DNA of 64,000 nt from positions 1,752,001 through 1,816,000 of the forward strand of contig JADEYG010000007.1 of NCBI GenBank assembly GCA_016906335.1, read 5' to 3'. Positions 58,493 through 64,000 of the stretch are shown here, one piece after another (within the stretch, counting starts at the first letter, position 1; each line of letters opens with the position of its first letter). The translations under genes were made by a program, and so were the position numbers. Under the pieces are notes generated by a model. The model was not told the DNA's origin and did not search any database. It saw nothing but the letters and a program-made list of their open reading frames with translations. The stretch comes from Novakomyces olei (lineage: Eukaryota; Ascomycota; Novakomycetes; Novakomycetales; Novakomycetaceae).

Positions 58493-61322
58493 ATGCCGCC
58501 TTCAAGATCGTCTCAAAGTAACGGCGCAAAGCAGCGTGTATGCGTTCATTGTGGGCAAGCTTTCCGCCGAACTGAACATCTGAATCGTCATGTCCGCATA
58601 CGTAAAGTCTCTTTGTTATTTGTCCTTTGGTTTTTGGTTGTTGTGTTATATGGTTGCTAAGCCAGTAGATACGAAAGAGAAACCGTTTGTGTGTTTTTGT
58701 GAGGCGGCATTCAGTAGGCGGGACCTACTGAAAAGGCACACTAGAATTGTTCATGAAGGCGACTCGTTGCTTAGCAAATCTGGTGCATCTGTCGATCCAT
58801 CAAATGCTCAATCTGATGCTGCTACACGTCGATGGACTAGTAGTGAGACTTACCAGTCTGCTTCTGCCCAACCTGAAATACAGGACCCAGCAATGCTAGA
58901 AGCTGCCCAACTACTTTTGCCCGGGGAATATTCACGTAACAAATATTGTTCACTGTATTTTATTTTATTTAATATTTCAGTCTTTCCTCGACAAACATAG
59001 TATTTGATAAAGCATTTCTATAACACGCTAATCAATAGATCTCAACCATTTCCAAGAGTTTACAACATTTATAGACTCTATAGGTCTCCCAGCAGAATGG
59101 TTGCCCAGCGACGGAGATACTATAGCCGACGTTGGTGTTTTGGATGATAGAACGGTCGTGGATACAACTGAGCAGCCCGCAAGGCCAAGGCCTGAATCGC
59201 GAGCCGATTCTCCTTTTCGATCATGGCTTCCGTCTGTTCCAAGGGGCGATCAAAGCCTTGGGAGCATGTCTGAATCAGGTAAGCACAGAAAATAACCTGG
59301 AAATTAAATAAACTGTGTGTAAAAACCTGAAATTAAGTTTTAGAACCACCACAGGCAGCCAAGACATCGAAATTCAATGTCTCGGAAGACCAAAGGTTCC
59401 GTCTTGCAACTGCCCTTGAAGAATTTCACGATGTCATCCCAGGATTCGTCTTACCTTCTCGTCATACTCTTACACGGTATATTACGTCCTACTTCGAAGG
59501 ATTCCACCCGCACATTCCCTTCATACACGTTCCAACTTTTCGAGTAGAAAAATGCTCTCCTGAATTGATATTAGCGATCGCTACAATTGGTGCTCAATAC
59601 CGATTTGAGCATCGTAACTCTGAGCGATTATTTCATGTTTCAAGAGCGGTTTTATACGAACGCATGTCTCGAGAGTACCGCTCCAGAGCCGTGTACTCGG
59701 CTGATCTGCCTTCATATTCGGATAGCCAGTCAAATGCGGCCTTAAGAAAGGTGGCAATCAGTAACAATATCAGCAATAGTATCAGTGTTAATAACAATAA
59801 TGCTTCTGGTGTTGGTGATACCAATACTACCACAGCTCATAGCTCTACTGCATATTCGCAGATGGAGGTTATACGCTGCCTTCTTGTGCTAATGGGCTAT
59901 GCCACTTGGGAACGAGCTGTATTGGTACAAGAGGCTTTTCAGCTACAGGCACAGCTTATCCAGCAGCTGCGCAGCATCGGACTTGTTGAGCAGTACCCGG
60001 ACTCTTCTACCGCTCAGCCGCTTGACTGGTACGAATGGGTGGAGAAGGAATCAGAAAGACGAACCAAGTTGATTTCTTTTTGTTTTATTCATATTCACAG
60101 TGTTGCGTATAATGTATATCCTTCATTGCGAAGTAATGAACTTCATTTGCGGCTTCCCAGCTCTACAAGAGAATGGACGGCCAATAGTGCAGCGGAGTGG
60201 GAAGCCATTCAGCTTGATAGAGGACCACAGCAGCTCTTTTTCCAGGATGCGTTAGCTTTATTGCTACAAGGATCACCGCGGTCAGCGGTGCCTGTTGAGC
60301 CTATACCTGCACCGCTGGGGAATTATATACTTCTTCATGGTTTATTGCAGCGTATACATATTGTCAGCGAGCTAACATTGCCAACGGGAAGCAATTCCAT
60401 CAGTCTGCCAACTCAAGAATTCAACAAGATCGAGTAAGTTTATGCGACGATTTCTCACCTATTAAATTATCAAACTATTTGATAATTTTCACTTTGTTTT
60501 ATTTTTCTAATTACTAACCAATTAACAGGAGAGCGCTTCGTTCCTGGACAACTGTTTGGCAGCAAGCTCCAGAATCAAGCCTGGATCCGCATAATGCGAA
60601 TGGACCTATCCCGTTTACTTCGAGTGCTCTTCTCGGGCTGGCTTACGTGAGACTGTCATTAAATCTTGGCCCTTATCGTCGCCTTGAGACTCGAGAGCCT
60701 ACTGTCATTGCTGCTGCTTTAGCCAGATCTTCAAGGCCAGAAAGGAGCTATCGGCTCATTCCGGCTTTGATATACGCTGCTCATGCTCTAAGTATCCCAG
60801 TTCGTCTTGGGATTGATCATATTGCCAGAAGTCAGGCGTTTTTCTGGAGTGTACGACATTCTCTTGCAAGTTTTGAATGTGCAGTGTTACTCAGCAAATG
60901 GCTTTTCACTCTTGCCGAGGCCGGTCCTGACCAACCTATGCTAGGTAAGTGCGACGGTAGAGTCATTTAAAACAAAGCCAGAACCAAAGATAAAAACGAA
61001 CAGACAATGTTTTAAAAATGAAAACATTATTAAATAAGAAAGCAGTCAGCATACTTGTTTTCATTTCCCCCTAGTGTTGTGGAATGCTAACATTCTGGTA
61101 GAGTATGAAAGCCGTATACTTCGCTGGACACGCTGCATTGTCGAAGAAGCTTATTCGTCCATCGATTTGGAAGACGAATCTGAAGCTCCATCAAGCCTAG
61201 AGCCTGATGTACTGGGAATGGCGGTTCTTAGACTATGGACGCGTCTGTTTAAACGCAACACTCAATGGCCCTTTATAAATATTATTGGACAGAGTTTAGA
61301 GCAATACATGTCTATGCTCTGA
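58493..61322 (+). CDS. Adr1-like two-finger C2H2 transcription factor with fungal activator domain
   Basis: Six exons (58493-58601, 58666-58935, 59039-59278, 59344-60433, 60529-60944, 61075-61322) encode 790 residues. The first splice joins finger 1 (VCVHCGQAFRRTEHLNRH) to finger 2 (CFCEAAFSRRDLLKRHTRIVH). Helix positions -1, 2, 3 and 6 are R-E-H-R in finger 1 and R-D-L-R in finger 2, the same as yeast Adr1, which binds TTGGRG. After a disordered linker, SIGLPAEWLP and a fungal transcription-factor homology region follow (FVLPSRHTLTRYITSYFEGF, HPHIPFIHVPTF, LILAIATIGAQYRFEH; about 220-700). It likely regulates the flanking permease, hydrolase, amidase and SDR genes and itself. An Asn-rich insert (about 310) is a low-complexity expansion. 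Confidence 0.9.
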
Positions 61323-62879
61323 CGTTGGGATTGTATATGTAGTGCCTTTTCTTGTTCTAATGATAATATCTGTCGTCATCACTGGAATTCGGATTTCTGA
61401 GGTCGCAAGGCGAGCGACGCAGCTTTGTCTCGGTTGGAACATTTTTGCATGTTGCGATTGTAACTCTATTCTGTATTGTTTCTTATGCCCCTTCTCGATC
61501 AGAGCTTAAGTTTGCCGGCTCTTATTACGTTGCAGCGCACAGGTCTAGCTTTAAGGCGCGGCAGCCTTGTAGTTGACACGGCCTGTTACGGCGGGCCGCT
61601 TTGTGTTGCTTTAAAAACACATTCATTTCATTGATTAAGTGTAACCCATAGATATTTTTCTTTGCTTTTTCAATAAAGACGCTAAGTTAGCTTGAGCTAC
61701 ATATTATTTTTGTATATATGCTGCGACTGTTCTTTGCGTTTGAATTGCGACCCCAGCGAGCACAAACAACAGACAGACTGGAAAATCAAAATGCTGACTG
61801 CTCGCAGTCTGTAATAATTGACTCAATTTACAGATTATGTTGTTGGCTACCCAAATATAAATCTGTGTTCTAATGCTCTATTGAACAAGGGCCAGGCCGG
61901 AAGAGCGCTGCTATATGAAACAACCGATTTTTAGCTTAAATATACTACAATAAACCCTAGCCCTTTTGCTAAACCTGGTGGTCACGTGACCGTGCAATAT
62001 CTTTTCATTCAATCTCACTGGCACCCCAGATTTCAGGAGACAAAAGTCTAACTAAGCCTCTAGGCTGATAATTGCGCTATTTAGCGCTCGATTCCATATA
62101 ATGCTTATAGCTGGCACCTGGCTCTTTGATCCTTGCCCGAAAGAATCGTCTTTCACTTCATTATGCTATTGTTTTTCCATATTTATTTCTTAATATTATT
62201 GAAATCATTGGTAATCAAATCTAACTTCAATTTATTACTATATTCTGTATGTTTTGATATCTTAGGATATTTTTGGGCTTTATCAAGCTCCTGCTTGACT
62301 CAACTTGGCCTTTCCAGCTGCTGTAGACTTTAACGCGATTTTTTGGACGCGTTACACTATTATTGGCTTAGCTGACGATGTTAAGAGTCTAATTTAATTT
62401 TAATTTAGTTTGATAGCTTTATTCTTTGGTTTATTCTAATCAGTTAATTTATTGTGTTATATCATATGATGGGCGGGAAGCATGGAATCTTGCCAGTCCC
62501 TTTTTTCCGTAAAACACATGTCGAAAACGAAAATATATATTCAACACAGAATTGCTATCTATGGATTCTGGATATGATATTGACGGATGACCATAATCAT
62601 TTTTAATTATCCGAATGCGAATATATCAGTGAAAGAGTGATATTGAAGATATTTTATCATAAAATAATATGAACAATGAAAGTGAAGCGCTTCCAGTTCC
62701 AGAAACGTCAATGATGACAATAAAGGGGCCTTTTTCTCATTCAAAAGGTAAAAGAAAAGAAGCGAAAAGAAATTTTGTCGAAAAATTCATTCAACATGAA
62801 ATGTTTTTGAAAATTGATCATAAACGACTATTAGAAAATAAAATAATGACGAATGATGTTTTCTCAATGTGAGATTCAT
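61323..62879. other. Intergenic region, 1.56 kb
   Basis: No gene is recognised. A perfect 12-bp palindrome GGTCACGTGACC lies near 61980 (a bHLH-type site). A 67-codon frame at 62669-62872 has no recognised domain and is not called. Confidence 0.6.
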
Positions 62880-64000
62880 TTAGCAGCCGCCAACAAGAGT
62901 AAAACCGACGGGAGGCGGGTTGTAGTCCTCAAAAAATTTGACATAGCAGTCCTCTGATTGGCAAGTAAGAATGATATTCTTCCGACCGCCAGCGTTGCAG
63001 CTAAACGACGAAGTTTGCGGCCAGCTCGACTCGGTGATGTCAAGACTTCCGTAGCTGCTACCCATTGAAGGTAAGCTTGAGTAGGAGGTAGAGGTGCTGA
63101 TATCCGAGTTTAGATCCTGTACTGAAATGTGGGCGTCTGTCAAAGTATAGTCCGAAGTCTGCAACTGAGACTTGTCCGGGAAATTAGCCTTCAGCACACA
63201 TTGGCCCTGAACATAGCTTGGCACATCAAACTGCAGGACAACACTTTGGCCGCTATTGCCGATGATCTCAGCAATATACTGGGTACCATACTGCTTATCT
63301 GGCTGGCTGCTCGATACTGGAACAATAAGGTTCGGGTACACGGTTTGCTTGCCGTTAGTATCGCAAGTAGAAGCCGGAGGAGCCGGTTGCTGGCTTGTCG
63401 GCGAAGGAGGAGCAGAAGACGGAGGAGCCGAAGACGGAGGAGCCGAAGACGGAGGAGCCGACGAAGGAGCTGCCGAAGAGACCGGAGGCGGCGAGGGATG
63501 AGGGGTAGCCGGAGGGGACTGAGGAGCCTCGCTTGGAGGGCAGCTGGTCACGGTAGTGTAAGCAACTTCACCATGAGTATAGACAACGGTTTGATATTGA
63601 GGTGGAGCCGACGATGGAGCCGGTGATGGAGACGGTGATGGAGACGGTGATGGAGCCGGAGAACTGCCGCCACTGCATCCAGAGATCTTGATCATAAAAG
63701 AAGAGCAAGACGAGTCAATCTTTTGGGTGTAAATGTTATTGTTACCCTGGCCGGTGGGGCAGTACCAGAAATGACTATCTCCGCTGGCTGTAAAGTATCC
63801 ATTCTCGTCGATGCCAAACATATTATCCCACACAGAATTGTACTCGGGGTTGGAGCACTGGAACTGATGATGATCCGTAATGTAACAGGCGCGTCCGTGA
63901 GAGTCTGTGACCTTGCCGTTCTCAATTGTGGCAACTAGATCGTTCGCCAGATTCTGGCCGCTGCGTACTTGGCCATCTTCAATCTGACCAAGGCCGTCAA
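62880..64000 (-). CDS. PIR-repeat and But2-domain cell-wall protein (5' end outside window)
   Basis: The frame is open to the right edge, so the N-terminus and any signal peptide are missing; about 373 residues are visible. It begins with GLGQIEDGQVRSGQ, a PIR-type Q-I-x-D-G-Q repeat. The four-cysteine PIR C-terminal module follows (ATIENGKVTDSHGRACYITD, DENGYFTASGDSHFWYC, IDSSCSSFMIKISGC). Pro/Ser-rich linkers come next: an APSPSPSPS stretch and about five SAPPS units encoded by a 15-bp minisatellite near 63410-63480. Last is a But2 C-terminal domain (TVYPNLIVPVSSSQPDKQYG, VLQFDVPSYVQGQCVLKANF), ending in Cys. PIR proteins are ester-linked to beta-glucan in the wall. The combination suggests a secreted wall protein with an exposed lectin-like or adhesive end (inference). 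Confidence 0.85.
   Translation of the reverse strand, partial: DGLGQIEDGQVRSGQNLANDLVATIENGKVTDSHGRACYITDHHQFQCSNPEYNSVWDNMFGIDENGYFTASGDSHFWYCPTGQGNNNIYTQKIDSSCSSFMIKISGCSGGSSPAPSPSPSPSPSPAPSSAPPQYQTVVYTHGEVAYTTVTSCPPSEAPQSPPATPHPSPPPVSSAAPSSAPPSSAPPSSAPPSSAPPSPTSQQPAPPASTCDTNGKQTVYPNLIVPVSSSQPDKQYGTQYIAEIIGNSGQSVVLQFDVPSYVQGQCVLKANFPDKSQLQTSDYTLTDAHISVQDLNSDISTSTSYSSLPSMGSSYGSLDITESSWPQTSSFSCNAGGRKNIILTCQSEDCYVKFFEDYNPPPVGFTLVGGC

Noticed and set aside
62669-62872. 67-codon plus-strand frame ending near the PIR/But2 gene
   Set aside because: Lys/Glu-rich but unrecognised, ends 8 bp from an oppositely oriented gene's stop, and has no supporting signal.

Overview
This window is nuclear DNA of an ascomycete fungus. 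The evidence is many short spliceosomal introns (about 40-165 bp, GTRWGT donors, CTAAC/CTAAT branch sites, AG acceptors), a group X hybrid histidine kinase, fungal zinc-finger activators, a PIR/But2 cell-wall protein, and a RACK1 gene carrying a U24-like snoRNA in its intron and a HomolD box in its promoter. I cannot name the genus. An early-diverging ascomycete (Taphrinomycotina-like or Lipomyces-like) fits best, but that is only an impression. I found no reverse transcriptase, integrase, transposase or viral gene and no convincing tRNA. Exon structures were read from frame continuity and splice consensus; every exon chain given as a complete CDS sums to a multiple of three.

Layout. 0.2-8.4 kb: one very large hybrid histidine kinase (-). 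9.6-11.3 kb: UNC93-like membrane transporter (-). 13.3-16.2 kb: secreted GH29 alpha-L-fucosidase (+). 17.4-19.7 kb: C2H2 plus fungal activator domain regulator (-). 21.8-23.1 kb: Nop13-like nucleolar RRM protein (+). 23.4-24.8 kb: Cld1/ABHD4-5-like lipase/acyltransferase (-). 25.9-26.5 kb: small INO80-complex (Iec3/INO80E-like) subunit (+). 27.1-30.9 kb: ISWI remodeller (-). 31.4-32.2 kb: HAPSTR1/DUF4588-like protein (+). 32.9-33.4 kb: small single-pass membrane protein with a PPxY motif (-).

33.4-45.1 kb is the odd part. It is packed with microsatellites and longer tandem repeats. It holds a 3' fragment of a Leo1 (Paf1 complex) gene flanked by copies of a roughly 715-bp repeat, and an unrecognised membrane-anchored coiled-coil gene (43.4-45.0 kb) whose last coding segment has been amplified into a 3-kb array of 120-bp units. 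The units fall in blocks separated by 46-bp intron-like spacers. A decayed paralogue fragment of the same gene lies at 39.5 kb.

45.9-51.1 kb: divergent RACK1 (-) and Noc1/Mak21 (+), both ribosome-related. 51.7-61.3 kb looks like a catabolic cluster: amino-acid permease (-), HpPgdA-type amide/imide hydrolase or deacetylase (-), amidase (+), SDR dehydrogenase (-) and a two-finger C2H2 activator (+). The activator's recognition residues match those of yeast Adr1, whose site is TTGGRG. All three promoter-bearing intergenic regions of the cluster are loaded with TTGGRG (about 16 sites, against about one expected), and the convergent region without promoters has none. I read this as a locally self-regulated nitrogen/carbon scavenging regulon. 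The right edge cuts a PIR plus But2-domain cell-wall protein (-).
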